Position numbers and translations under genes: made by a program. The notes under the pieces were generated by a model. It worked only from the letters and a program-made list of their open reading frames with translations, was not told the DNA's origin and did not search any database. From NCBI RefSeq assembly GCF_900604315.1, contig NZ_LR026978.1, positions 3,792,013 through 3,856,012 of the forward strand: a DNA stretch of 64,000 nucleotides, in the 5' to 3' direction. This DNA comes from [Erwinia] mediterraneensis. GTDB lineage: Bacteria > Pseudomonadota > Gammaproteobacteria > Enterobacterales > Enterobacteriaceae. Positions 29,059 to 37,929 of this stretch are shown here, piece by piece; within the stretch, counting starts at the first letter, position 1, and each line of letters begins with the position of its first letter.

Positions 29059-29929
29059 CTTTGATCTCCTCTTCGTCTACACCGAGATAGGCGGCAATAA
29101 CCCGTTCATCATGCTGGATCTGCTGCGGCGTGCCGCGTGCGATCACATCCCCATGGTCAAGCACCACAATCTGATCGGAAACGCTCATTACCATGCCCAT
29201 GTCGTGCTCAATCAGCAGCACAGTAATGCGGTGATCGGCACGCAGCCGGTGCAGAATGCGACTCAGCGCTTCGGTCTCCACCGGGTTCAGCCCCGCCGCC
29301 GGCTCGTCCAGGCAAATCAGCTCCGGCTGGGTACACATGGCGCGGGCGATTTCCAGCCGTCGCTGCTGCCCGTAAGAGAGCGTGCCCGCCAGCCGGTTGG
29401 CACTCTCCACCAGATCCACCAACTCCAGCCAGTAAAACGCGCGATCAAGGGCACGATTCTCTGCCTCACGGTAGGCACGGGTATTAAACACGCCGGCCAG
29501 CAGGTTGCGGTTCACCTGCATATGCTGCGCCACCAGCAGGTTCTCCACCACCGACATTTCGCGGAACAGACGGATGTTCTGGAAGGTGCGCGCCAATCCG
29601 GCGCGGTTCACCAGGTGCGCCCCGCCAAACATTTTGTACCAGAGGCGCGATCCCAGTTGCGTCGGCCTGACCAGGTCGCTGGCACGAATTTTTTGTCCCA
29701 GCACCTGAATCACATCGGTGCTGCGCTGGCGGGCATTGAGCATAATGCGTCCGCCGCTGGCGCGATAAAACCCGGTCAGGCAGTTGAACACTGTGGTTTT
29801 CCCTGCGCCGTTCGGGCCAATCAGCGCCGTCACTGAGCCGCGCTCGACCTCCAGGCTGACATCATTCAGCGCACGGATACCGCCAAAGTGCATCATCAGG
29901 TTTTCCACCTGCAAAATGGCATCACTCAT
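29051..29929 (-). CDS. livG: Branched-chain amino acid ABC ATPase LivG
   Basis: 292 residues. Walker [10 protein letters not shown], the long LivG insertion around residues 60-110 ([18 protein letters not shown]), signature [10 protein letters not shown], Walker [14 protein letters not shown] and [10 protein letters not shown]. It overlaps livM by 8 bp. Confidence 0.94.
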
Positions 29930-31205
29930 GGCGTACTCCTTTACGCAGCGCGACGCCGACGCGGCTGGTGCGCACCAGCCCGCGTGGCCGCCAGATCATC
30001 ATCAGCACCATCAGCATGCCAAACAGCAGCACGCGATATTCGGCGAAGCTGCGCAGCAGCTCCGGTGCCACGGTAAGGACAAAAGCGGCCAGCACCACCC
30101 CCAGCGTCGAGCCCATGCCGCCCAGCACCACAATCGCCAGGATCAGCGCGGACTCAAAAAAGGTAAAGGAGGTGGGGTTAACGAATCCCTGATAACTGGC
30201 GAAAAAGACCCCGGCGATGCCAGCGGTTGAGGCCCCCAGCATAAAGGCGGAGAGCTTGACCAGCACATGGTTCAGCCCCATGGCGCGGCAGGCGATCTCA
30301 TCTTCGCGCAGCGCTTCCCAGGCGCGACCAATGGGCATCCGCGTCAGCCGCTGCTTGATAAACAGCACCAGCAGTACCACCAGCACCAGAACGGCGTAAA
30401 TAAAAATAAACTTCATGTTGGGGTTGTAGCTGAGACCGAAAAACTCATGGAAAGGGGTGCCCCCTTCGCGGGCGCGACGGCCAAACTCCAGGCCGAGAAA
30501 GGTGGGCGACGGCACCGAGACGCCGTTCGGTCCGCCGGTAAATTCCAGCCAGTTATTCAGCACCAGGCGAATAATCTCACCAAAGCCGAGGGTAACAATC
30601 GCCAGATAGTCACCATGCATACGCAGCACCGGAAAGCCGAGCAGTGCGCCGGCCATGGCCGCCATCAGCGCCGCCAGCGGCAGCATGCTCCAGAAGCCCA
30701 GATCCAGGTACTGGTAGCCGAGCGCCAGCCCATAGGCGCCAATGGCATAAAACGCCACATAGCCGAGGTCGAGCAGCCCGGCCAGCCCGACCACAATATT
30801 GAGCCCCAGTCCCAGCAGCACATAGATCAGGCCGAGGATCGCCACCGTCAGCAGGTATTTACTGGAGAACACCGGAAAGATAATGGCCACCATCAGCAGC
30901 AGAGGAATGATCCAGCGCAGCGATGAGCGCTGACCCGGCGCACGCACATAAACGCCCTGATCGGCCCCCTCCATCTGACGCTGCAGACGCTGACCGATGC
31001 CGCTCTGCAGCGCCAGACTCAGCAGCAAACGTCCGGCCATCACGATGGCGACCAGCAGCGCCACGCGCGCGGCGGAAAGATGGAAGCTGTAACCCTCCAG
31101 CACAATGCCCACAATCGGGCCAAACACCACCAGCGCCACCAGCCCGGCAAGAACCGTATCCAGCAGCACCTGGCGCAGATCGAAACCTTGTATCCTTTCT
31201 GTCAT
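29922..31205 (-). CDS. livM: Branched-chain amino acid ABC permease LivM
   Basis: 427 residues. The length matches the long enterobacterial LivM with its extra N-terminal helices (residues about 1-110). The core carries [20 protein letters not shown] and the EAA-type loop [21 protein letters not shown]. It pairs with LivH, and its start is 10 bp after the livH stop. Confidence 0.93.
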   Translation of the reverse strand: MTERIQGFDLRQVLLDTVLAGLVALVVFGPIVGIVLEGYSFHLSAARVALLVAIVMAGRLLLSLALQSGIGQRLQRQMEGADQGVYVRAPGQRSSLRWIIPLLLMVAIIFPVFSSKYLLTVAILGLIYVLLGLGLNIVVGLAGLLDLGYVAFYAIGAYGLALGYQYLDLGFWSMLPLAALMAAMAGALLGFPVLRMHGDYLAIVTLGFGEIIRLVLNNWLEFTGGPNGVSVPSPTFLGLEFGRRAREGGTPFHEFFGLSYNPNMKFIFIYAVLVLVVLLVLFIKQRLTRMPIGRAWEALREDEIACRAMGLNHVLVKLSAFMLGASTAGIAGVFFASYQGFVNPTSFTFFESALILAIVVLGGMGSTLGVVLAAFVLTVAPELLRSFAEYRVLLFGMLMVLMMIWRPRGLVRTSRVGVALRKGVRHE

Positions 31206-31215
31206 CGTTATGCCC

Positions 31216-32130
31216 TCATACTTTCGCGACCAGTGGACGTCCCAGCAGCCCCTGCGGGCGGAAGATCAGGATCACCACCAGCAAGGTAAACGAAAACACA
31301 TCTTTGTAATCGGAGTTCACCAGCCCGGCGAACTGCGCCTCTGCTACCCCGAGCAGCAACCCGCCCAGCATCGCCCCCGGCAGCGAGCCGATGCCGCCCA
31401 GCACCGCCGCGGTAAAGGCTTTGATCCCGATAATAAAACCGGCATAAAAATCAAAGGTGCCGTAGTTCATGGTCACCAGCACCCCCGCCAGCCCCGCCAT
31501 CGCTGCGCCAATCATAAACACCAGCGAAATCACCCGGTCGGTATTGATGCCGAGAATCGACGCCATACGCCGATCCTGCTGCACGGCACGGCAGATGCGC
31601 CCCAGCTTTGTGTACTGGATAATCCAGGTAAGCAGCGCCATACCACAAAACGCCGCCAGCAGGATAAAGATTTTCGTCCAGGTGATTTGCACCACCCCGC
31701 CGTCAATCTCCATGCGTACCGCCCCGGTGAGCAGCGTGGGGATCCCCTGCTGATTCGGCCCCTGGCTGAGCTGCACATAGTTTTGCAGGATCAGCGACAT
31801 GCCGATGGCGGAGATCAGCGGCGCCAGGCGCGTTGAGTTACGCAGTGGTCGGTAGGCGATGCGCTCAATCGCCCAGCCATAGATGGCGGTCACCGCGATG
31901 GTAAAAAGCAGGGTGCCGAAAATCAGTAAGGGAAACGACTGCACGCCAAAAAAGGAGAGCAGCGCCAGCGCGATAGCGCAGAGATAGGCGGAGATCATGT
32001 AGACCTCACCATGGGCAAAGTTAATCATGCCGATAATGCCGTAAACCATGGTGTAGCCGATAGCGATCAGGCCGTAAACCGCACCCAGCGTCAGGCCATT
32101 GACCAGCTGTTGCAGAAAGAACGCATCCAT
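31216..32130 (-). CDS. livH: Branched-chain amino acid ABC permease LivH
   Basis: 304 residues. It opens with [20 protein letters not shown] and [11 protein letters not shown], hallmarks of LivH, and has the coupling loop [18 protein letters not shown]. It lies 93 bp after livK, with a strong hairpin in the gap that probably lowers livH relative to livK. Confidence 0.94.
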   Translation of the reverse strand: MDAFFLQQLVNGLTLGAVYGLIAIGYTMVYGIIGMINFAHGEVYMISAYLCAIALALLSFFGVQSFPLLIFGTLLFTIAVTAIYGWAIERIAYRPLRNSTRLAPLISAIGMSLILQNYVQLSQGPNQQGIPTLLTGAVRMEIDGGVVQITWTKIFILLAAFCGMALLTWIIQYTKLGRICRAVQQDRRMASILGINTDRVISLVFMIGAAMAGLAGVLVTMNYGTFDFYAGFIIGIKAFTAAVLGGIGSLPGAMLGGLLLGVAEAQFAGLVNSDYKDVFSFTLLVVILIFRPQGLLGRPLVAKV

Positions 32131-32187
32131 AGATCAGTCTCATCGAAGATGGGGCCAGCACGTAGTTGCGTGCACAGAGATGGCGAT

Positions 32188-32210
32188 GTCCCGCCTGATG
32201 CAGGCGGGAC
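32188..32210. terminator. Attenuating hairpin between livK and livH
   Basis: GTCCCGCCTG-ATG-CAGGCGGGAC is a perfect 10-bp stem with a 3-nt loop, located just after the livK stop on the minus strand. It has no T-run, so it is likelier an mRNA-stabilising or partial-termination element giving excess binding protein. Confidence 0.7.
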
Positions 32211-32223
32211 CGGTCACTGCAGA

Positions 32224-33339
32224 CTAAAGCTGACGATATTTGCCTTTGTCGTCCCACTGGTAGATGACATAGTCGGAGACTTTCAGGTCGCCTTTACTGT
32301 CCCAGGCTTTTTTACCCATGACGGTATCGACGCTGTTGGCTTTCAGCCAGGCGCTCGCTTTTTCGTTGTCTTTGCCTGCCGCTTTATAGGCGGCAGCCAG
32401 CGCCTGAATCGACGCGTAGGCGTAGAGGGTATAACCTTCCGGCTCGAAGCCGCTGGCGCGGAACTTCTCAATCACCGGTTTACCTTCGGCAATCTGGCGC
32501 GGATCGCTGCCAAAAGTCATATAGACGCCATTGGTGTATTGCGGCCCGCCAGCGGCAGTGACCATCTCCTCAGTCACGATGCAGTCACCGGAGAAGAACT
32601 TCGCCTGCATGCCCTGCTCGCGCATCTGACGCACCAGCGGACCCGCTTCCGGATGGCAGCCGCCGAAATAGACCACGTCGGGATTCAGCGCGGCGATTTT
32701 GGTCACCAGCGCGTTAAAGTCTTTTTCGCCGCGTGACAGCCCTTCATAGAGCACCTCCTTCACGCCGCGTTTTTGCAGCTGCGCTTTGGTGGCGTCCGCC
32801 AGCCCCTGGCCATAGGTATCCTTGTCATGAATCACCGCCACTTTCTTCGCTTTCAGGGAATCCAGCATATAGTTGGCGGCAATGGTGCCCTGCTGATCGT
32901 CACGACCACACATGCGGAACATACCGCTCATGTCGCGTTCGGTAATTTGCGGGTTGGTGGATCCGGGGGTAATGGCGATAATACCCGCTTCATCATAGAC
33001 TTCCGAGGCGGGCATGGTGGAGGAGGAGCAGAAGTGTCCCACCACCGCCATCACCTTATCCTGATCCGCCAGACGGTTCGCTACCGAGACTGCCTGTTTG
33101 GGTTCGCAGGCGTCATCGCCCTGCACCAGCACAATTTTCTCACCGTTAACCCCTCCTGCCGCATTAATATCCGCCGCCGCCTGCGACGCCCCCTTCCAGT
33201 ACTGCGCCCCGTAAGTTGCATTGGGCCCGGAGAAAGGTCCGGCAACACCGATTTTGATATCTGCCTGCGCAGAGAAGGCTGCACCTAAACACCCTGCCAA
33301 CACAACTTTCGCGCTTAATTTCATTAATTTCATAGACAT
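32224..33339 (-). CDS. livK: Branched-chain amino acid binding protein LivK/LivJ
   Basis: 371 residues with a signal peptide (LMKLSAKVVLAGCLGAAFSA, cleaved near QA-DIKIGVAGPFSG). The Leu/Ile/Val-binding fold shows GPFSGPNATYGAQYW and the cysteine pair in DDACEPKQ. ATG 33339 is chosen because TTGAGGA lies 9 bp upstream; the 60-residue upstream extension has no binding site and no family match. It is the first gene of the liv operon. Confidence 0.92.
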   Translation of the reverse strand: MSMKLMKLSAKVVLAGCLGAAFSAQADIKIGVAGPFSGPNATYGAQYWKGASQAAADINAAGGVNGEKIVLVQGDDACEPKQAVSVANRLADQDKVMAVVGHFCSSSTMPASEVYDEAGIIAITPGSTNPQITERDMSGMFRMCGRDDQQGTIAANYMLDSLKAKKVAVIHDKDTYGQGLADATKAQLQKRGVKEVLYEGLSRGEKDFNALVTKIAALNPDVVYFGGCHPEAGPLVRQMREQGMQAKFFSGDCIVTEEMVTAAGGPQYTNGVYMTFGSDPRQIAEGKPVIEKFRASGFEPEGYTLYAYASIQALAAAYKAAGKDNEKASAWLKANSVDTVMGKKAWDSKGDLKVSDYVIYQWDDKGKYRQL

Positions 33340-33756
33340 GCTGTCAATCCTCAACTGGTTCACGAGCAAATGCCAGACCGCGGTCTGGAAGAAATCAATT
33401 TCTGAATCAACGACTGGAGTGCAAGCGCGGCCAGTGGGGCCACGGTTAATCAGCAAGCAAAAAGCTCGCCAGAGGTCACAACGGATAGCAGAATTCGGCT
33501 GTGTCGCGCAGTCCGGCATCGCATCGCACGGCTGGCGAGGCGACAGCAGAAGAGGCCCGGCCCGGTGGCACTTCCCTCCCGGGCACGGCGTAACAGCATC
33601 AAACTGCCGGTTTGCTCACTCACAATACCGATTGTCACGACGCACACCAGCACCCGTTTGGTGCAAAATGCGGTCGATCACAGATTCTTTTTCAGTAGCG
33701 CGATCACGGCAGCTAAGCTTAGGCTCAGAACAGAGGTTCAAGAAGCGGGAGAGTTT
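33340..33756. other. Divergent promoter region livK / amn
   Basis: 417 bp without a gene. It contains the perfect 16-bp palindrome CCAGACCGCGGTCTGG (33373-33388), 34-49 bp upstream of livK, and GC-rich repeats near 33555-33590 (GGCCCGG / CCCGGGC). I looked for a Pho box for amn and found none that is convincing. Confidence 0.5.
33373..33388. promoter_or_regulatory. Palindrome in the livK leader
   Basis: CCAGACCG|CGGTCTGG is a perfect 16-bp palindrome. Its position near the livK start suggests an operator or leader hairpin. The binding protein is unknown; Lrp is an obvious candidate for liv genes, but this sequence does not resemble its AT-rich site. Confidence 0.4.
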
Positions 33757-35211
33757 ATGGAAATACAACGCAATGGCCTGACCCCTCAGCAGGCGCTGGA
33801 TCAACTGGAAAACCTTTACGCTAATGCGGTGAACGCCCTGCGCACAGCGATTAAAGTCTTTAGCGAACAGGGTACGCTGCCCGATGCCGCCGCGCGCGCG
33901 CAGGGGTTGTTTGTCTATCCGGAACTGCGTATCAGTTGGCAGGAAGATGGCCGCCAGCAAAATCGTTCCCGCGCCTGGGGGCGCTTTACCCATACCGGCA
34001 GTTACAGCACCACCATTACCCGTCCGGCGCTGCTGCGCCCTTATCTCAGTGAACAGCTGCAGATGCTGGACAAAGAATATGCGGTCACCATTGAGGTCGG
34101 TCCGTCGCAGCAGGAGATCCCTTATCCTTACGTGATTGATGGTGCCGATCTGACCCTTGACCGCTCGATGAGCGCCAGCATTGCGCGCTATTTCCCCACC
34201 ACCGAGTTGTCGCAGATTGGTGATGAAACCGCCGACGGGCTGTTTAACGCCAGCAGCTTTTTCCCCCTTTCCCATTTCGATGCGCTGCGTACCGACTTCT
34301 CGCTGGCGCGCCTGCGTCATTACACCGGCACCGCGGTTGAGCACTTTCAGCCCTTTGTGCTGTTTACCAACTACACCCGCTATGTGGATGAGTTTGTACG
34401 CTGGGCCATTGCCCAGGTGCGCGATGCGCAGTCGCCCTATGAGAGTCTGGTCTGCTCCGGAGAGGTGATTATTACCGCTGAGACACCGGATGCCGAGGCG
34501 ATGATGTCTGACTTTGCCTGGAAGAAACATCAGATGCCGGCGTGGCATCTGACCTCATCGCGCCAGAGCGGCATTACGCTGGTGAATATTGGCGTCGGGC
34601 CCTCGAATGCGAAAACCATTTGCGACCATCTGGCGGTATTGCGCCCCCATGCCTGGCTGATGATTGGTCACTGTGGCGGACTGCGTGAAAGCCAGACAAT
34701 TGGCGATTATGTGCTGGCGCACGCCTATCTGCGCGATGACCATGTGCTCGACAGCGTGCTGCCGCCAGATATTCCGATTCCCAGCATCGCCGAAGTGCAG
34801 CGCGCGCTGTACGATGCCACCAAAGCGGTGAGCGGCATGGACAGCGAGGCGGTGAAGCAGCGGTTGCGCACCGGCACGGTGGTGACCACCGACGATCGTA
34901 ACTGGGAGCTGCGCTATTCCGCTTCCGCACTGCGCTTTAATCTCAGTCGCGCCGTGGCGGTGGATATGGAGAGCGCAACTATCGCCGCTCAGGGTTACCG
35001 TTTTCGTGTGCCCTACGGCACCCTGCTGTGCGTATCGGATAAGCCATTGCATGGCGAGATTAAGCTGCCCGGACAGGCGAATCGTTTTTATGAGGGGGCG
35101 ATTTCCGAGCATCTGCAGATCGGTATTTGCGCGGTAGACCTGCTGCGCGCCGAGGGGGATAAACTGCATTCACGCAAGCTGCGCACCTTCAACGAACCGC
35201 CTTTTCGCTAA
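33757..35211 (+). CDS. amn: AMP nucleosidase Amn
   Basis: 484 residues, matching E. coli Amn in length and sequence. The enzyme hydrolyses AMP to adenine and ribose 5-phosphate. The N-terminal regulatory domain carries RSRAWGRFTHTGSYSTTITRP. The C-terminal nucleoside-phosphorylase-like domain has NIGVGPSNAKT, MIGHCGGLRESQ, VDMESATIAAQGY and CVSDKPLHG. ATG 33757 follows GGGAGAG; the 64-residue open extension is unlike the family. Confidence 0.95.
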   Translation: MEIQRNGLTPQQALDQLENLYANAVNALRTAIKVFSEQGTLPDAAARAQGLFVYPELRISWQEDGRQQNRSRAWGRFTHTGSYSTTITRPALLRPYLSEQLQMLDKEYAVTIEVGPSQQEIPYPYVIDGADLTLDRSMSASIARYFPTTELSQIGDETADGLFNASSFFPLSHFDALRTDFSLARLRHYTGTAVEHFQPFVLFTNYTRYVDEFVRWAIAQVRDAQSPYESLVCSGEVIITAETPDAEAMMSDFAWKKHQMPAWHLTSSRQSGITLVNIGVGPSNAKTICDHLAVLRPHAWLMIGHCGGLRESQTIGDYVLAHAYLRDDHVLDSVLPPDIPIPSIAEVQRALYDATKAVSGMDSEAVKQRLRTGTVVTTDDRNWELRYSASALRFNLSRAVAVDMESATIAAQGYRFRVPYGTLLCVSDKPLHGEIKLPGQANRFYEGAISEHLQIGICAVDLLRAEGDKLHSRKLRTFNEPPFR

Positions 35212-35216
35212 AGATC

Positions 35217-35246
35217 ACGCCAGTCCGTATCGCAGCGGACTGGCGT
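35217..35246 (+). terminator. Hairpin after amn
   Basis: ACGCCAGTCCG (35217-35227) and CGGACTGGCGT (35236-35246) form a perfect 11-bp stem with an 8-nt loop, 6 bp after the amn stop. No T-run follows. Confidence 0.7.
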
Positions 35247-35331
35247 CACCCGTCAAATTCCGAAAATTCTTACTTCCGTCTCTTTTACCAACTCTTTGAT
35301 AAGAAAGGGTTAATTTCTTTAACGTATAAAA

Positions 35332-35365
35332 ACAACGTTGTACGGCCCGGGAAAAGCTGTACAAC
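35332..35365. promoter_or_regulatory. Operator-like repeats before ycgZ
   Basis: ACAACGTTGT (35332-35341) is a perfect palindrome. GTTGTAC (35337-35343) is repeated inverted as GTACAAC (35359-35365). In E. coli the MerR-type BluR represses ycgZ-ymgA-ariR, so this could be its site; BluR's sequence preference was not verified here. Confidence 0.45.
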
Positions 35366-35431
35366 TTTTCAAATTTTGTATAACTTTACGCTCTGTAAGC
35401 CGATGCCTTTTAACCCGATTAAGGATGCCCT

Positions 35432-35671
35432 ATGCGCCAGGTCGAATATAGTGCCTTATCCAGGAGCGATATCGCCCGTTACTTCAGCACCGCTTCCCTG
35501 CCCTCACAGCAGGAAACGCTGGGCCGCATTGTGGTGGAGATCCTGCGCGCCGGCAAAACGCTTAACCGTAAGTCCCTTTGTACCAAACTTTTGCTGCGCC
35601 TTGAAGGGGCGGGCAACACTGAAGAAGAAAAACATTATCAGGAGCTGCTTCGCCTGCTGTTTGCGCGCTGA
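35432..35671 (+). CDS. ycgZ: Two-component connector YcgZ
   Basis: 79 residues. IARYFSTASLPSQQETLG and LNRKSLCTKLLLRLE match E. coli YcgZ closely. In E. coli YcgZ is made on blue light and cold, is repressed by BluR, and with YmgA/AriR feeds into the Rcs pathway to favour biofilm over motility. ATG 35432 has AAGGAT upstream. It is first of the three small genes. Confidence 0.9.
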   Translation: MRQVEYSALSRSDIARYFSTASLPSQQETLGRIVVEILRAGKTLNRKSLCTKLLLRLEGAGNTEEEKHYQELLRLLFAR

Positions 35672-35746
35672 GACCGACGTTATGTGCACGTAATGCTCTC
35701 CCCGGCGAGCGCCCTGGCAGGCCGACAGACCGCCAAATAAGTAGAT

Positions 35747-36037
35747 ATGAAAAGAAATGACCAGAAACTGACAGATATCATGATGGGTGAAGCCCTGCTT
35801 GATCTGCTGCATGGCGGTGGTGCCGTTTCCGCCACCGGGCTGATTAAAAAACTACAGGCCCTTGCCGCCAGCGAAAAAGACGATGAACGCCGCCAGGCCT
35901 GCAAGCGCGCGATCATTGAGGTACGTAACAGTCTTGCTACTACCCGACAGAGCCGTGCGCTTGAAATGCGCGACGGTGAAAACCGGCCGCATCTGTTTAC
36001 CCGCGACGGTCCGTCAAACGAGAGTAATAAACATTAA
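35747..36037 (+). CDS. ymgA: YmgA-like connector protein
   Basis: 96 residues, mostly helical. The MGEALLDLLHGGGAVSATGLI-type helix pair resembles E. coli YmgA (GQAVLQIL...LIKQLL), and the position between ycgZ and ariR is the same. The C-terminal MRDGENRPHLFTRDG tail is polar and probably disordered. The identity of similarity is moderate. Role by analogy: an Rcs-linked small connector. Confidence 0.65.
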   Translation: MKRNDQKLTDIMMGEALLDLLHGGGAVSATGLIKKLQALAASEKDDERRQACKRAIIEVRNSLATTRQSRALEMRDGENRPHLFTRDGPSNESNKH

Positions 36038-36096
36038 TTACCCCCTCATTTAAGAGATATTTTTAACGCCACGCCGGCTTTATAAGGAATAAGAAC

Positions 36097-36351
36097 ATGC
36101 AGCAGCAGACGTCCGAAAGCGAAATTCTTGCGCACTTTATTAATGTGGACGATTTGTATACCAGTGAGGCTGAAGTGCTGGGCGCTGCCATACGCCATCT
36201 CATCGCCACACGCGGCCAGGTTACCAACAAAGCTATTATTCTGCATCTGCTGGGGCTGCTGGAGTGCACCACAGATGTCGTCAGGCAGGATATACTGCGC
36301 CAGGCGCTGGAACTGGTGGTATGGCGCACTCCTGACGATCTGCCTGTCTGA
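36097..36351 (+). CDS. ariR: AriR/YmgB-like connector protein
   Basis: 84 residues. EILAHFINVDDLYTSEAEVL, TNKAIILHLLGLLECTTDVV and RQALELVVWRTPDDL match the two-helix pattern of E. coli AriR (YmgB), a dimeric helical protein linked to acid resistance and biofilm. It is third in the ycgZ operon, 59 bp after the ymgA-like gene. Confidence 0.82.
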   Translation: MQQQTSESEILAHFINVDDLYTSEAEVLGAAIRHLIATRGQVTNKAIILHLLGLLECTTDVVRQDILRQALELVVWRTPDDLPV

Positions 36352-36652
36352 CACCCGTTTTATCCAGACACAAAGGGCAGCGGCGCACCACTTTTCGCCG
36401 CTGCCCCTGATGAGATTTGTCTGAGTCTTACCTTTTGCATGCGCGGGTAAACAAGCTGACCGCCCGGTCAGCGCCGCTACGCTTTCTTCACGCGCCAGCC
36501 AGCGTCACTCCCGGATCGCAACGCTAAAACTCTCCTTATATGTAAAAAGAATTTGACGTTTTTCTGCCTGGTTGACAGCGAAACGCCACTGAATACGGCT
36601 CCGGTAATTTCTGGTAAGGTGTGCGTAATCATCACGCAGCCGGAGCTATTTC
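36352..36652. other. Region between ariR and bluF
   Basis: About 300 bp without a gene. It contains the terminator-like hairpin at 36375-36406, an inverted repeat GCTGACC-GCCC-GGTCAGC (36455-36472), and a TTGACA (36572-36577) that may drive bluF. No bluR gene is found here. Confidence 0.55.
36375..36406 (+). terminator. Hairpin after ariR
   Basis: GGGCAGCGGCG (36375-36385) and CGCCGCTGCCC (36396-36406) form an 11-bp perfect stem with a 10-nt loop, 24 bp after the ariR stop. Confidence 0.75.
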
Positions 36653-37864
36653 ATGCTGACTACCCTTCTTTATCGCAGTCATATTTCTGAAGACGTTCCT
36701 GTTAAAATTCTGGGCGGCATGGTCAGCAGGGCCAGCCAGTTTAATGCTGAGTTTGACGTCACAGGTATTTTGCTGTTTAACGGCACCCATTTCTTCCAGC
36801 TGCTCGAAGGTCCTGAAGCGGGCGTGCTTGCCGCTTATGAACGCATCTGCGCCGATCAAAAGCACTATAACCTGGTGGAACTGATGCGCGATTATGCGCC
36901 ATCGCGCCGCTTTGGTAATGCGGGCATGGAGCTGTTCGATCTGCGCGAACATGAAAAATCATCACTGTTACAGGCGGTGCTCGACCGCGGAACCTCCCGC
37001 TACCGGCTGACCTACGATGACCGGGCGCTGCAGTTCCTGCGAACCTTTGTCGAAGCCACGGAAAAAGAAAACTATTTTGAAGTGCCGCCGTCAGAGCAGT
37101 GGCAGTTTCTTACTGACGAGTCGGATAGCCAGCTCACACTGCCGGACACCCGCACAGCGGAGCCGTACAGTTTTGCCTTCCAGCCGGTGGTTGATCCGCT
37201 GGCGCGCGAAGTGGTCTCCGTGGAAGCGCGCATGCGCGGTGCGCAGGATACCCCGCTGCGTGAGCTTTTCGCCCCCCTGACGTCGCAGGAGATGCATGCG
37301 CTTGATCTGCGCGCCAAAGCCCAGGCGTTTGCTCAGGCGCGCCGTCTGGGTATTGAGGCGATGAAACTGTCGGTGAATCTGCTGCCGATGGCGCTGGTAG
37401 AGGTGCCGGATGCGGTCGATTTTCTGCTCAGAGAAATCCAGGCTAACGGGCTGATTCCTCAGCAGATTACGGTAGAAGTGACCGAGAACGAGGCCATTTC
37501 CCGCACCGAAGATTTTGAACAGGCGATAAAACAGCTGAAAGCAGCCGGGATCAGCCTGGCGATTGATAATTTTGGTGCCGGTTCCGCCGGTCTGCTGCTG
37601 CTGACACGCGTGCAGCCGGATCGCATCAAGATTGACAGTAATATTATTCGTGATGTGCATAAAAGCGGGCCGAAACAGGCAGTGGTGCAGGCGATTCTGA
37701 AATGCTGCTCCTCGCTGGAAATCGCGGTCACCGCCGAAGGGGTGGAGAAAGCGGAGGAATGGATGTGGCTTGAAGCGGCAGGCATTTCGACTTTCCAGGG
37801 GCCGCTATTCGCTGCACCTGTGCTTCATGGGATTACCGCAGTGGCCTGGCCTGAGCCGCGTTAA
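36653..37864 (+). CDS. bluF: Blue-light sensor BluF (BLUF-EAL)
   Basis: 403 residues. The N-terminal BLUF domain (residues about 1-95) has Tyr7 in LLYRSH and Gln in FFQLLEGP, the flavin hydrogen-bond pair. The C-terminal EAL-like domain (about 165-400) is degenerate: EAR replaces EAL (SVEARMRG) and the catalytic DDFG is IDNFG, as E. coli BluF has DHFG. This fits a light-switched anti-repressor of BluR, not a c-di-GMP phosphodiesterase. It lies 300 bp after ariR, as its target operon does in E. coli. Confidence 0.93.
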   Translation: MLTTLLYRSHISEDVPVKILGGMVSRASQFNAEFDVTGILLFNGTHFFQLLEGPEAGVLAAYERICADQKHYNLVELMRDYAPSRRFGNAGMELFDLREHEKSSLLQAVLDRGTSRYRLTYDDRALQFLRTFVEATEKENYFEVPPSEQWQFLTDESDSQLTLPDTRTAEPYSFAFQPVVDPLAREVVSVEARMRGAQDTPLRELFAPLTSQEMHALDLRAKAQAFAQARRLGIEAMKLSVNLLPMALVEVPDAVDFLLREIQANGLIPQQITVEVTENEAISRTEDFEQAIKQLKAAGISLAIDNFGAGSAGLLLLTRVQPDRIKIDSNIIRDVHKSGPKQAVVQAILKCCSSLEIAVTAEGVEKAEEWMWLEAAGISTFQGPLFAAPVLHGITAVAWPEPR

Positions 37865-37880
37865 CCGGGTTTCCCGCTGA

Positions 37881-37912
37881 TAACAGAGGGGCCGTATTCC
37901 GGCCCCCTGTTA
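37881..37912. terminator. Bidirectional terminator bluF / NCS2 permease
   Basis: TAACAG-A-GGGGCCG pairs with CGGCCCC-CTGTTA with one bulged A, followed on + by CCTTTTC. It lies between the convergent bluF and permease genes. Confidence 0.85.
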
Positions 37913-37929
37913 CCTTTTCAGTGCCGCCG

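Noticed and set aside
33589..33756. Pho box upstream of amn
   Set aside because: TTGTCAC near 33635 has no partner half-site 11 bp away on either side, so it is not a box I can support.
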